From Cucumis sativus (lineage: Eukaryota > Streptophyta > Magnoliopsida > Cucurbitales > Cucurbitaceae), in the NCBI RefSeq assembly GCF_000004075.3, contig NC_026660.2, positions 6,696,001 to 6,760,000 of the forward strand: DNA of 64,000 nt. Direction: 5' to 3'. The notes under the pieces were generated by a model. That model saw nothing but the letters and a program-made list of their open reading frames with translations, did not search any database and was not told the DNA's origin. Below, piece by piece: positions 46,925-61,200 of the stretch; the stretch's first letter is position 1, and each line of letters opens with the position of its first letter. Position numbers and translations under genes: made by a program.

Positions 46925-48943
46925 ATGACTACCGATGAGAATGGTAACGGTGATAAGAATCGAGCACCGAGGTTGAATGAAAGGATTCTTTCTTCTTTGT
47001 CTAGAAGATCGGTTGCTGCTCATCCTTGGCATGATCTTGAGATTGGTATTTTTCATATCTGTTCTAATGTTTCTTGTTTTGACTTTGATGTGATTATGAA
47101 TATCAATGTTCTGATTTAAGTGTACCTTTTTTGTTTTTTTCTTCTCTGTAGGACCTGATGCGCCCAAGATTTTCAACTGTGTATGTTTTTTTTTTCTTCC
47201 CCTCATTTTGAAATTTATGCATTGAGATCATGGATTTAAATTTTGATGTAGTTGTTTAGAAGCTATGTCATCGGTTTGATTGCTCCTTCTCCCAAAATAA
47301 TGGATCTGTGAATGCTGTTTCAACTTTCAACTCCCCATCCACGTAAATGCTGTACTAAAAAAACAAAAAAAGAATAAACTCAAACTGATCTTATAGAAAA
47401 GTGGAACATTAAATAGCTCTAGTTTGTGGCCCATATGATTTGTTTCATTTTATCATTGAAACATGAAGTCCAAGGACAATGATACTTGTAAAAGTGCAAT
47501 AATTCATCCCTTTAGAAGCTTCATCTGTTGAAGAGTTTGTCCTTTTCATTTAATTTAATTGGAATTACCTTTCTAGTTATGATGATTTGGGAAAATATAT
47601 CTTTGGATTCCATGTCTAGGATTTCTTTTACCAGCAAACCCAGTTTCTGTTTCTGTATTTTTTTTTTTCCTCCTTTCCCTCCAAAGAGGGATTTCACATG
47701 TTTTCAATTAGTCTTGATTGATTTAACAACACAGGTTGTTGAGATTACAAAAGGAAGCAAGGTCAAATATGAACTTGACAAGAAGACAGGGCTGATCAAG
47801 GTATTGGAACTATCTTATATCTCTGAAATCAATAGATAATAGATATCATCACTAATAAGAATTAGAGCCGTATGTTTGGTGAGAGTAGTTGAGGTGGGTT
47901 AAAGTAAAAAACAAAAAGAAATACTAGCGCAACAATGCAAAATTTCTTCTCTTTTCTCACCATGAGCTTTCTTTTGTGTGAACATAAAAAATGAAATGTT
48001 TCAGATCTAAATAACGTTCTTCTCTATCAATAGGAATTTGTTTTGATTCTTGTGTTCATTGGTTCTGACTCTGTTCATAACGAACAGGTTGATCGGATTT
48101 TGTATTCATCAGTGGTCTATCCTCATAACTATGGCTTCATACCCCGTACGCTGTGTGAGGACAATGATCCTATGGATGTTCTTGTACTTATGCAGGTTAT
48201 ACTCTGAACATTGTTTCAGTCAGTTGAAAATCTTCACAAACTGATCTTGAGAAGAATTTTAGCCTCTGCATTTGCATTACCTTGTTTTCCTACCTAGTAA
48301 ATCGGACGTCTATTGATTTGTTTGTACAGGAACCGGTTCTTCCTGGCTGTTTTCTCCGAGCCAAGGCCATTGGACTTATGCCCATGATTGACCAGGTAAT
48401 TTTGAAGCAAATGGAAAGAAACAAAACCTACACTTGTCATCCATCCTCATTCAAACAAATTTTGACAAGATTGTTGCTTTTTGATCCAGGGAGAGAAGGA
48501 TGATAAGATCATTGCAGTTTGTGCTGATGATCCAGAATACAAACATTACACCGACATCAAAGAGCTTCCCCCTCACCGTCTGTCAGAGATTCGCCGCTTC
48601 TTCGAAGACTGTATCCTTTTTCAAATATATTACAAAATCTCTTTACTAAATTCTTCTTGGTCCCAATATACAAATTGAAGTTTGAATATGAGGAATGGAA
48701 ATTTCTTAACATTATTGAATCACACAGATAAAAAGAACGAAAACAAGGAGGTGGCAGTTAATGAGTTCTTGCCTTCAGGCGTTGCCCTTGAAGCTATACA
48801 GTACTCAATGCAAGTTTTTCAGTCAGATGCAATGAATTCTACATTCTAGTTTGATTGCAATCTTTGTTCTTACAAGATTTTGAATTGAATAAATTTGCAG
48901 GGATCTGTATGCTGAGTACATCCTGCACACCCTGAGGCGATAG
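46925..48943 (+). CDS. PPA: Soluble inorganic pyrophosphatase, family I (PPA1/PPA3-like)
   Basis: Eight coding exons, 46925-47045, 47152-47180, 47735-47800, 48088-48195, 48330-48395, 48490-48610, 48728-48809 and 48901-48943, join in frame to 211 codons plus TAG. The protein hydrolyses pyrophosphate to two phosphates in the cytosol, using Mg2+, and so pulls biosynthetic reactions forward. The family signature DNDPMDV supplies the metal-binding Asp residues. It lies within [20 protein letters not shown]. Substrate and metal contacts are also expected in [11 protein letters not shown] and in [12 protein letters not shown]. Length equals the plant cytosolic isoforms, and no transit peptide is present. 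The intron between exons 7 and 8 starts GC, not GT (TCAAT/GCAAGT), which is the only way to keep the frame. The Arabidopsis counterparts At1g01050 and At2g46860 lie beside LHY and CCA1. Confidence 0.95.
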
Positions 48944-49510
48944 ATCAATGCCATTTTTACCCTGCCGAGCACCTTAATAAAAAGGCATCGTAACAATTAT
49001 ATTTCAAACAAATATGTTGTGTTGTAATTTGGGACTCTGCTTATTCTTTTTGTTTTGTTTAGATTAATCTCATGTTGAGGTCTAAGCTGTTTATTATTAT
49101 TATTATTATTTTGTTTTCCTTTATGAATTTGATCAATATATTGAACAAACGAGTACTCCATATTCTCTTTACAAATTTTTTAAAACAAAATTCTATTGAA
49201 AATTGTTATTTTCCCATTTCATTTCATGAGATCTGTCTTTCATTTGGGTCCAATATCCTTGAAACCAGATCCTAATTTTTCTTTTTTTTTTGGGTCAAAT
49301 GCCCATTTCAAATTCATTCTCTCTATTACTTTTTATTCAGTGTTTCATCTTAAAACCAACCAAAAGATCTATTGTATTCAAATTGGGTAAAGTAATAGTC
49401 TGACACCCAATTCATGTAAAAAACAAAGATTTAGATAAGAGTGCAATTGCAACAAGGATTGTGAAAAAATTTAAAAGTATAATTTATTAGAGAGCTCCGT
49501 AAAAATAGCA

Positions 49511-49548
<38 letters not shown>

Positions 49549-51708
49549 GAATAGAGTTTATCTCTTACTATAATTTAAGATTATGATATCTGTCCGATAG
49601 TTGTATGATTGATGTTTGGAGCTGTTTTTTTCTAAATATTTTTGCATTTGATGTAATTTTTCATTTATTAGTCTATTCAAATAAATGTAAATGTAAAGAC
49701 TAAAAATATATATTTTTAAAATTCAAGAAGTAAACACGTTTGGAGAATGTAAAGGCTTTTTTTAGAAGATTTAATTAGGAAAAAGAACAAATAAAAAAAA
49801 AATTGAAGTGTCCTTTTCAAGAAGGAAAAAGGGGAATTTGGTTTATGCTTTACTAAATTGGACACTTAAATGTAGGATTTATATACATTTTGAGATGTTC
49901 TCTACACATCATCCATTTCTAACATATTTATGTTGAGACTAATAACATCTTTCACTATTTTGTCTTTTCTTTTAAGTATATTATCTTTTCATCATTTTTC
50001 ATTCTTTTTAATATATTGTCGTTCTTTAAATCCAAATTTGACACCCGATTATTACTTTTAAGAGCGAAGACTAGGCCCTTTTAGAATGCCTTGGTCTCAC
50101 TTGCATATCTCATACGCAGTAAAATTTCAATAATGTCGAATTGTTTCATGCTAAACACACTTAACTATAAAATAACATTTTAGTTCTTTTAAAAAAAATT
50201 TCACAAGACTTTCATATATCAAGAATTTGTTTAATTCAGATATATGTTTTTTAATTCATTTATGTCTTTCTTCTAAACATTGATCATGACAATAGTAATA
50301 AAATCTATTAGTGGTAGACTCAATTACTGATTGAAACTTTTATACTTTTATTGTTGATAATTGTGTTAGCGAAAAGTCTATGAAACGTAACTCTCTCAAA
50401 ACGTTTAGGTTACTAATTAAAGATATGCTAGTTTTTTTTTGTTTAAAGGAAATTTTGCCTAATTAAACAAACTATATCTAAGCTGGTCTCTTTGGAATTA
50501 TTTTTAAGTGTTTAAAAAAATTACTAATTTCAAGTGAAGAAATAATTAATTTTCTTTTTTAAAAAAACGTACATGGCAAACAATTAATGTTATTATGGTC
50601 CTAATATATACACTTGGCCTCCTAATTAATATCATTTCACCATCAAAATTGAAATTCGTCCCACAATAGAATTTAGTTTCTAATATATATAGTTGAACAA
50701 GATAAGAACTCTATAGTGTCATGTTCATGATCATATATACTATATATATTTCATAGTCAAGTTGACAGTCATCTTACGTGGGATTGGATAGGACGATTGG
50801 GTTGAATATAATATAGTTGAGCCAGATAAAGACCCTATATCTCGTAGCCCTATCAATAGTTGTACAAAATACAACCTAATTCATAATATTCTATACATGT
50901 TTTTCGGTTCTTCCATATGATTTTCATTTTTCCTTTCATAGATCGACTATAATAGTTGTAGTCCTTCAAGTACTATATAAAGATAAAGATGTATTTCAAA
51001 ATCTTGAGACATTGAGAATAATAGACTATTTTATGATCAATTGCAAACTAATTCTACGATAGATATAAGGACCCTACCTCGTAGCCTCTATGGATGTCAC
51101 ATCCTCATTTCCATATATTGATAGAGTTTCATGTGGGCGTAACATGTGATTTGACATTTTATTGTATCACATATAAAAATATCTTTGAAATGTAACCAAA
51201 GTATATAACTAAATTATAAAAAGCAAATATATTACTCCTTTAATTTGTCAATTTAAATATATTTATTTTTTAAAATTTAAAGAAGCAAGTTAACATTTTG
51301 TCGACATAGTTCATTAACTACATTTCAATAATAAATGAAATAAATTAAATTAAGGTATAGCTATTGAATTTTCATGGGTATCACAACATTTAAAACCTTA
51401 GATATATATAAAGTATGAGAGTTATGAGAGAAGAGAGTAAAACGAGGAAAAAGATGATATGATTTGAAATAATTGAGGCTAAAATAAAGAGAGAGATCAT
51501 ATTGAGGGTATAGGGTTCTCTATAAGTTGGTTAGAGACAGAGAGAGTGGTCACAAAAGGAGAAAGAGAAAAGGTTAAAACTAAAAGGGTATGTATATATA
51601 TGTGTGTGTGTGTGTGTAGTGTGTAGTGTGTTAGGATATTACACAACACACAACAAGGGCTTTGGTTAAAAGGAAAGGCTATAAAGGTAAAGGAAAAGAA
51701 AATAGATG

Positions 51709-51745
51709 TTTAGGGTTTAGGGTTTTTTAGGGGTTTTAGGGTTTG
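51709..51745 (+). repeat. Short cluster of TTTAGGG telomere-like words (telo-box)
   Basis: Three TTTAGGG-type words and one degenerate one within 37 bases. Too few for a former telomere; such clusters are common in plant promoters and leaders. Confidence 0.7.
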
Positions 51746-51818
51746 AGAGAATAGGCAATGAGAAGGGATGGTAATGAGGGGTGGGTCATTGTAATGCAAA
51801 CAATTGTTTTTAAAAGAA

Positions 51819-51856
<38 letters not shown>

Positions 51857-54800
51857 AGAGAGTGGGAAAGTGACTTAACAAATGAAATGTCCTTCTCCAA
51901 ATGGGACACTAAATTAAAATATCTTTTTGCATATTTTAAAACCACTTTGCATGCGTTTGTGTGAAGAATTGGTTTATTACACTCTGCCCTCTTGCTTTTC
52001 TGCACATTTAACATTATTATCACTACAACAATTTCGGCTTTAAGGAAGAAAGTCGATTCTGAAGAGGGAGAGAGAAACAGTACACAGTCATAAAACTCAA
52101 ATTCCAAACGTTTTTTTTTCTCTTACAGACCAAAACTTTTGGATTTTTCGAAATTAATGACAGTTTTTTTCTCTCTTCATAACAACTTTATGACGGTAGA
52201 TAACAGTCACCAGAGGTGAGGTAAGTAGAAAAAAGAAAAACGAAACAGTTTTGTTTTTCTTTACGATTCTCTGATAATTTGTCTGTGTGTCATCTATTTA
52301 TGACTCTAATTAATTAGTGTCATTATAGATTGAGTTTTTTTAGAATCATTAAATTGAAAAAGTCTGTTTTTAATTGGTAGAAAAATAAAGAAACTTTAGT
52401 TTTGTTTTTTTTTTTAATTTTATCAATAATCTATGAATTGACTTGTATACATTGTCGTTAAAATTCAATTAATGGGAAACCTAATATATATTTAAACACA
52501 TATTAATTTTTCATATATAAAAACAAATCTAATATATATTTTCTCTTGATGATTTGAACTCATGTTGATTATTCTTATCAGATAAATGGAGTACTCTAGA
52601 GTTGATCACCAAGTACTGTTATGTTATGTGTAATTAAGTTTACAAGTTAACAGATTGTTGCATCCAATTACTAATGGTTAATATGGTAGCTTGTTTTGAT
52701 CAGTTTTAGGTGTTCTATAGGTAGTCACCTCATGATAATGAGAGGAAGCAGAGGGTCTAATATGTGTGTCCACATTTGGCTACATATATATCCATATGTT
52801 TGTTCATAGGTTGAATATAATGAGAATTATGTAGACACATGAAGGATTCCTTAAGGAAATTAAATACCTAAGGAATAAAGTTTTTGTAGGAACTAAATGC
52901 AGCAGTACTTGACAGGCATGTGAACTTGACACCCCGTGAGTTCCATTCTTGAAGCACATATATATAAAATATATATTCTTGTTCAAAATCGTGTTGTATA
53001 TTGCTCCTTCCCCTTTTCAATCTCAAATTAACCTTTTCACAAGAGAGGAAAAATTATGCTTAGAAGCATGCTACATTTGGTTTTAGACCCATTAGACCTA
53101 AGTGAGTGTGTGTAGGGGGGTTGGGAGGGGTTGTTTGGGATAACATGACTCTTTTACATATCTCTTCATACCATATATGTTAAGAATCAATATATACTTA
53201 ATAACTTAAAGTAAAAGAGATTGACACAAAGATTTACATGATTTGTTAGCTACTCCTAGGAGCAAAGATCAATAATACAAATTACAAAATTCAGTCACCT
53301 TTAGAATTAGAGAGTTAATATAGGGTGTACTTTTCTAAACCTCCTTAGTCGTTGTCCAAATTGTCATAAACCCCCATAATTTTTACTTTGGTTTATTTTC
53401 ATCTTAAAAACCTTGTAACAAAAAAAGATAATTATTTTCACTTAAAGAAATACCTACTGTCACTTATTCTCTTGTCAAAATGAGTAATACTTTGCTTTGC
53501 ATTCCTAGCCATCGATCCTGATCTCCTCGAAGAAAGTGTCTCACTTTGAGCATCTTATCACTTCTCCCATTCATATTTTCAATCATAAACTTGCTCATTA
53601 TTTTGTGTCTACACATATTGTTCAACATCTTTTCGACCAATATCCAAATAGATATATGACAGACAGAAAAAAAAATCTCTTAAAACTGCTGCCTCGTGAG
53701 AATCAAGATATACAAACTTATAATTTTTGTTTTCTTGGAGAAACAAAATTAGTCATGTTTTATGCAATGAGATCGATTTTAGCTCCATATATATTTCAAC
53801 CATGTCACTCGACAGAATAACTATCTTACCCAGCTCTCATCCCAACGAAACTTATCTCGACAAATTCTGAGGTTCAACAAAAAATTTGTAAGAACAACCA
53901 AAATAAACAAACAATTGTTCTTCAGACATAAAAACAGTCACATACTGATCTTCATTTCTGCTTATTGGTTATAATTAAGAACTGACATATATATTCTTTC
54001 CATCCTAAACATATATATTAATATAATTATATAAAGATGATACCATCTATTAAGTGATTGACTCTCGTTCCTTCTTCATTCATGCAATCAAGATAGAGAC
54101 CATCTTTGACGTCAACGATTGTCTTAGCCTTCCACTCTGATACCCTTTCCTGACTTTCTTAATCCATTAAAAAAATGTCTGCTGAAATTAGAGGGTTCAC
54201 AACAGTCCTCAATTTTCTCTCACTGACTTTCCAATTGCTTCTGAACTAACTTTGGGAGCCATTCATTTACACTAATAACATCAAGAGAAAAAAAAAAACC
54301 AATTGGCTTTTTTGACTCAATATAATGTGTGCTCTTTTTCACCATGTCCTCCATAATCATCTCATGGCCCAACCACTCCCTATTGGCCATAAAACACAAT
54401 TCATGGTTTACAATTACCCAAAGAAAAAGAAAAGATTTACAAACCCTATCGTTTTTGTCGTACCAATTTCTAAATTCGTAAAAACGTGATTATTTCATCC
54501 ATAAATATAGAAATTCAAAGCACAATTTAAAAAAAATCAAAGACTAAAAACAGCTTTAGTATAACAAAATATAGTTAATTAACAAAATTATATAGTAAGA
54601 ATTGAATTTATTTTCCTTATATCATTTTTCTTTTCATGTACGTATTATATACATTTATTGATTATGTATTTCATCAACAACAAAGTCTTTACCCCTATAC
54701 CTGTCTACTTAAAGTACTAAATATAATAGACTTTTTGTAAAAGAAAAAAAAAACTAAATCAACTTTTTATTCAATTTGTTTTAATCATATATTTGTAAGT

Positions 54801-57013
54801 GTATATATATGAACTAACTATTTGGATTATTTGATAGCACTTGAACGAAAATTTTGATGTCTTGAACAATTGTCTTTTTCATTAGAAATAACTTTTTGTT
54901 AAATTACTTTCAAAATTGATTTTATTGCTATATATATGCATTAGAAACAAAAAGAAAATTTGAAAACTTTTCCATTATTTAAAAATACTTTTAATAATTA
55001 AACTAAAGTCTCATATGAGATTGTTTATTTATCTACGATAGACCGCTTATAGATGTCACATATTTTTATTTATTTTTTAAAATTATAATATAAACTTTTA
55101 AAAGATCCCTAAATTATGACCCACATATTTTTTTTCAAAAATTAAGTTAATAAAAAAAAATGATATTTAGGCTTTCCTTATTTAGCTTTCACTATTATTT
55201 TTTAAAAGAAAACTTTCAAAGCTAAGGAAAAGACATTTTAGAACTATGGCATCCTATTTCTAGCTCTATTATTATTATTTGATAACTCATTTTTTTTTTT
55301 GTTTTCAAAATTGTGGATAATTTTTTTATAAAAAAATCCTTCTACTATATATTTCCTTTAATTTAAAAAAAGTCATTTGAATTATTAGTTAAATTGTAAA
55401 TCCTAAAAACTATGTTTCCCCAAAACTTTAACTTTGACGTGTGGAATTGAAATATTTTTTCTACATCAAGAATTTGCCTTTCCCCTATAGACTATAGACT
55501 ATCAAAGTTTGAAAATGATGAAATATAATTGAAACATAATTGATATTGAATAGGCTAATAAATTAGTGATTAACATCACATGTATCAAATTGATCGTCTT
55601 AAATATAATCAATCTGACATGTTAATTAATTTAATCAAGTTAATTCAACGGTAATTGATATGACATTTTACATTTTTTTTTGTTGGAGATTGAAGGTTGG
55701 GTACATCCTCATCTTTAATTTTCATTTATTAGTCTATGTGTTGATTTTCATAACACGAGTTTAATTTTATTCCATATATTTTCAATAAATTTGTAATTTA
55801 TTTCCTACTAGTATATAATTTATTTTTCAAAAAGTTTTTGTTATAATTTATTGACATTTTTACTATAAATTTTGAGAACATATTCATTATCATTTTACAA
55901 CTTTCAATAAAAATTAACCACGATGACTTAAAAGTCTAAAACCGAACAAACTCTCAAAATATTTTAACCCAAAAAAGAAATGGTTGACATCTTCTTTTGA
56001 CATCGAGATTCAAAATTCATAATATATACTTCAACTTATTAACTTAGTTTTCTTAATTTGAAAATTTGTTGTCCACAAAAAAATGAGCATAAGGTTTGTA
56101 TTAAATGAATCCTTAAAACCTTATAGTGCCAAAAGCATAGCAAGTAAAAAATAAATGGTCCAATAGAGTACTCTTCCTCTGTTTAGCTACAATGACAATC
56201 ACTGTATATATAACTTGATAACACTCCTTTCACGTAAAAACTTGTGATTGATCGTTTAAATAGACGATAAAAATGGATACATATCTAGAATACATTCAAA
56301 CACTTTTAACAAAAATACATGTTTCTCAATATTAAGTCATTTTTAATAACGATCACCAACCAAACCGACTTATCCTTGGATTTTTTTTATTCGTTTTTTA
56401 AAAACACAGATAAATTATTATTGTTATTCTCATGGCAATGACTTTGAGTAATTTAAAATTATTGTAAAAGTTTTCCCTCAATTCCAAACCTTTTTCTTAT
56501 GGTTCATTATTATATGAACAGTGTATAGAGCATAGAGTGAGCCTATAGCTTTCGGCTTTACAAAAAGGCTCTATGAAGTAAATTTATGACTTCAATACAC
56601 ACCTAAATTATTATTTATGTGTATATGTAATTAATATAAATTAAATCAATTTGAACATTGATCCTAAAAGAAAGAGTTGGTTTAGCTACATTCATGGTTC
56701 TATCTCTCCACTGTTTCATCAACCATTGTGGTTCTTAATTTTATTAAATATACTTATATTTGAAACTATAACCCTCCATTTGGAATTGTAAAATTAGACT
56801 CCAAAAGTTGCAATAATGGTGAAAATAATTTTAAATTTGAGACTCCAATTGTAATGTTCGTTAGAAGATCGTGAATTCAAGTTTTACTATTAAAAGTTTA
56901 AAAGCATAGTTATAAATTTATAACTATCATGGGTATTTGTCCAATTTCCTAATGAAATTTTATTTTATAGTTTTAGTAGGCTAATTATTTGATAGCTATT
57001 AAATTTCTAATCA

Positions 57014-57016
<3 letters not shown>

Positions 57017-57058
<42 letters not shown>
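57017..57058. repeat. (AT)n microsatellite
   Basis: About 21 AT units. Confidence 0.95.
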
Positions 57059-57061
<3 letters not shown>

Positions 57062-57499
57062 GTTGATAAATAGAAGATTAAAGAAGATGAAATGATCAAC
57101 TATTACTTGGGGTACCACACAAATATGTTTTGGACCAACTAAAATTATACCAATATATTAAAATTACACTATTTGTTTGAGATAATACCTATTAATTAAT
57201 GAGAAAATATCATGTGATAAAAATAATAAGAGAAGTCAACTTTATTGTAAGTAGGTTAAATTATTATTATTATAAGTTTAGATCTGGATAAATTATTTTA
57301 AAATGATCGAACTATCACAATTGATCTGTCATAAACTTGGTATGCATCAATAAAGATATTAATCTAATTTAGTCCACTGCAGTTTATATATCATAGATTG
57401 ACTGTGATATGTTGTTACATATTTTTTAAAAATATTTTGGTTCATTTTATTATACTTAAAAATAGTTTTTAGATCTGTTAATATATATATATATAAATG

Positions 57500-58260
57500 A
57501 TATGATATGATGGGTCAGTAGGTGCACTCGGGCATCTCCACAAGGTGGACACTCCCTTAGCACCCTCATCATCCCCGCTTCGTTAATATAGAAAATCGAA
57601 TACACGAGAAACAAAGAGAACAACCCAAACAAAAACAAAGGGCTAGAGACAAGTCCAAAGCAAGTACAAACAATTAGAAAGCATGAAGATCTATAGCTAT
57701 ATAGCTAGCGCTATAGTTGATAAATAAAGGGGATCTACAATCCCAAAAACCAGATGTTAATGATCTATATAGCTAGCACGTATATCCTCCCAAATGTTAA
57801 TGATCGAAATATTTCTGCCTTTGAAGATACATGCATTTCTTTCCAACCAAACCTTCCATAAGACAGCCGAGATGGTATTGAATTTAATGATACCTTTTTT
57901 GCTTTGTTGTTTTATGGTGTATAACTCAGAACATAGAGATGAAACGTTATAGAGATGAAACGTTGTGATGTTGAAGCTTCTATGATAAGAGGTTTTCTAT
58001 CTTCAACTATAATTCTTTGACAAAAATACAACTTATGAAAGTGTGATCTACGTCGTCAGAATGTTGGCAGCAAAGGGAGCATCGATTTGGATTAAGGTTA
58101 AGGGTAGGAAGTTTTCTTTGAATAACATCGAAAGTATTTAAACACTTGTGAATAAGAGTCCAAATGAAGAATCTCCATTTTTTGAGGATCTAAACCTTCC
58201 AAAGCTTTTTGAAGAGATCAACATTCATGTGAGTTGTAATAATCTGATCAATCTTTACAA
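57500..58260 (-). pseudogene. LINE remnant: zf-RVT domain and 3' tail, minus strand
   Basis: Minus-strand translation of about 58230-57980 gives WRFFIWTLIHKCLNTFDVIQ, then RKLPTLNLNPNRCSLCCQHS and DDVDHTFISCIF. This is the Cys-Cys-His-Cys pattern of the zf-RVT domain near the end of plant LINE ORF2. Stops interrupt it. Downstream on that strand, at 57508-57560, lies the tail motif GGTG..GATG(C)CC..GTGCACC, also seen in the LHY intron, which links those tails to LINEs. Confidence 0.7.
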
Positions 58261-61200
58261 TAGCTTTTTTAACCGATGCAATAGAGAAGCTGTCAAAAAA
58301 TAGCCTTTAGACATGTGAATTTTAAATTTTGTGTCTAACATAAGTTCTCTTAAACTTTTGTGTTGATGTCTACTTGATTTTAGACTTATTTGATATTCTT
58401 GTAAAACTAAGAAATTTATTAGATACAAAATAAATAAATAAAAAGTTGAATGAATATAATCCTCCAAAGCATATTTCAATTTTACGTATAATAAACTATG
58501 TTTTAAAATATTGATCAATTTGTCGGACTTAGTAAACAAAAAAAAATTAACTTAAAAAATTTCTATATTTTTAAAATTTAAAGATACATTACATTCAATA
58601 CTTAACCTTGTAACGTAGTCTTCATTGAATCATAGATAGAATCCTTGTTAAACGACTTAAATACACTACACATATTGTAAGTATAGTAGAGTGACTTTTT
58701 ACTGTCACAATTCACTAAGATTTTTGATTCGAAAATAATATATATAGCATACAAAGTTAAAAATTTATTGACCTATCATAAGATTTAGAGATCTACTTTA
58801 TATGTAAAACATAAATGTTTGGGGGACTAAACTAATAATTTAACCTAACAATTAAAAGGAAAAATTAGGAAATAAGTATTTGAAAGTCAATGAGAAGAGT
58901 AAAATTTTTCTAATTAAATTTCTTGGAGTGGCGTCAGCCATTGAGATCTTTAATTTCGTAGTTATTAGCCTTTGAATTTTACAATTCTACCGAGGGAAGC
59001 CAAATATAATTAGGCCATTTATTATAACTGTTTTTTTTTTAATATGAAAAATTTGAACTTCTAACCTCTAAAAATTGATAGAAATACAATTTATATATTT
59101 ATTCATTTAGATTTTATCAATGCTCGTGAGAAAAGGAAATTCGAAAGAGAGGTCAGAAGAGAGAAGCGCGACTCAAGCTAAACGAAAGATCACTGATAGA
59201 AGCATATCAGTGACTATCAATGTTTATTATTGATAGAATCTAAAATTTTTATTATATGTTATAAATATTTTATCAAATTTACTATTTTTAACCGTTCCTC
59301 GATTTGAATCAAAATAGATATAATATATATAGAGATGAACATTCATCTATGTCCAAGAAAATAATTAGTTTATGCATATGGATTCTCAAGACTTCATTCT
59401 TTTATGATTCAATATCTATGTTACAAAGGATGTAACCAAAACAATTCTACCATCATTCTTTTCTTTTTCTTCTATTGTTTCACATTCTAAAAATGGATTT
59501 GTTTGTTTGTATGATTATGTGTAATTTTATTATTTTTCACATGACTCAATGAATTTAATTTGCATTACAAAAAAATCAAATATGTAAGATGTTATTGGAC
59601 CGAAACAGATATTAAAAAATAATTGCAATCAGTAGCATTAATTAATTATGTAAATATATAAATGTATCACAACATTCTTGAATCAATATCATTCATATAC
59701 TTCGATCAATACGTTATATTTACTAATTATTTCAACTTAGTATTATATTTACAACCTCATCAAATGATATAAAATTAAAAAAAGAAGTTAAAGGTAAAGA
59801 AAAATACACACATAAATTTCTCACATGTATAATAAACATCAAACATATTTATTACAATAGAGGAATATCTAAACACAATAAGTGGGTATTTTTTTTTTTC
59901 CTTCTCGAATTAATGTATTTATTTTTATGAGTATACATAAGATAAAATAATTTGGGTATTCATATCATATGAATTACAATTTTCATTTAATACCATTTAA
60001 CTTTCCTTTTTCCCCACTTGGCACTATTGCTCCTAAAAGTTTCAACAAATAATTAATTTCTTGTGAGCTTTATTTTTTTGACCAAATAGGTTAATAACTA
60101 TACACAAAATAATTTAGGGTTTGAAACGTTTTTTTTTTTAAGTTTCTCAAAAATATAATTTTAAAATAAACACTTAATTTTTTTTTTATCAAGAACTTAG
60201 CTCAATTGTCTACTTGTATCGAAATATAAAAAAAAATTATAAATTGATAAAACGTGAAAGTGTGAAGGTATTGTTTAATATTTTATGGCTAAATTTGAGA
60301 GAGATGGAAAGAGGTCTAATTTATTTCCCACTAAAACTTCTTTATAGATAAAGTACCTAAAATTTTAATGTTAAAAACAGATTAATTTTTACTAAACCTA
60401 TTTTGTTTCATTTAAATGTCAAACTTTGAAGTTCCCAACCTTTTTAATTAAATGTGACATTAAACTTAAATTACACTAATAATGTTCATTAACAATTACA
60501 ACGTTAATTTGTAAAATCATAGCACTACGAAATTTATTCCCAAAATAATATCAGTAATAAATAAAATTATAACACCACTACATTTTTCAAAACTTTAAGT
60601 TAAAAGAGAAAATAAAATAACATTGATGTCATCTAATCTGCTTAGTGTTGGTAAAACTAATTAACCTCTAGAATTATATGTGCATGATGATAAACAAACC
60701 TGTATGAACTAAATTGACTTATAGATTTATTTAAAAGTTTTAATTAGAACTAAAATAAACAAATTTTAACTAAATTAAAGGATATATATATAATTTAAAG
60801 CAAAGTAAAATTTAGTGAGGGTTATTATTTGAAATGTGAATGTGAGTCAATGATATACTGTTTCCTAATAATGATGCTCAAAAGAAGTTATCCCCTATAA
60901 AATGGGCAGTGAATTAATTAGTGTATAGTTTTAGGGGTTTTGGTATATAGTATTATAGCATGTAATAAGGTTTTTTTTTTTAATTTTTGCATACATGTTA
61001 GGGCAACTATATATATATATATATAATTATTAGACATGGCCTAACTTGGCCAAGCAAAAAGATTGGTCATTCTCATACCTTCATAAATCACTTTCGTATG
61101 ATTTTTGGCCATCTCTAAGTTTTGAATTAAAGCCATTTTAAAATGCCATATATAATTGCCCTACTTTGCATTTAACAACTTTGTTAGGTACATTTAGAGC

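Larger units (their letters stand above)
48944..57450. other. Gene-poor intergenic DNA, left part
   Basis: The first ~100 bases are pyrophosphatase 3' UTR, with AATAAAAAG at about 48976. After that I see no gene. There are (AT)n tracts at 49514-49544, 51825-51854 and 57017-57058, a TG tract at about 51600-51620 and telomere-like words at 51709-51745. A frame at 53536-53820 is open for 94 codons but has no recognisable motif. Confidence 0.55.

Noticed and set aside
51709..51745. Interstitial telomere array
   Set aside because: Only about four words, some degenerate; better read as a telo-box cluster.
51700..53000. microRNA precursor near the purine-rich island
   Set aside because: I looked for the conserved plant miRNA families I know (such as miR156, 160, 164, 166, 167, 172, 319, 390, 396) and saw none.
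53536..53820. 94-codon frame in the gene-poor region
   Set aside because: No domain, no splice partners with matching frame and no promoter signals could be found.
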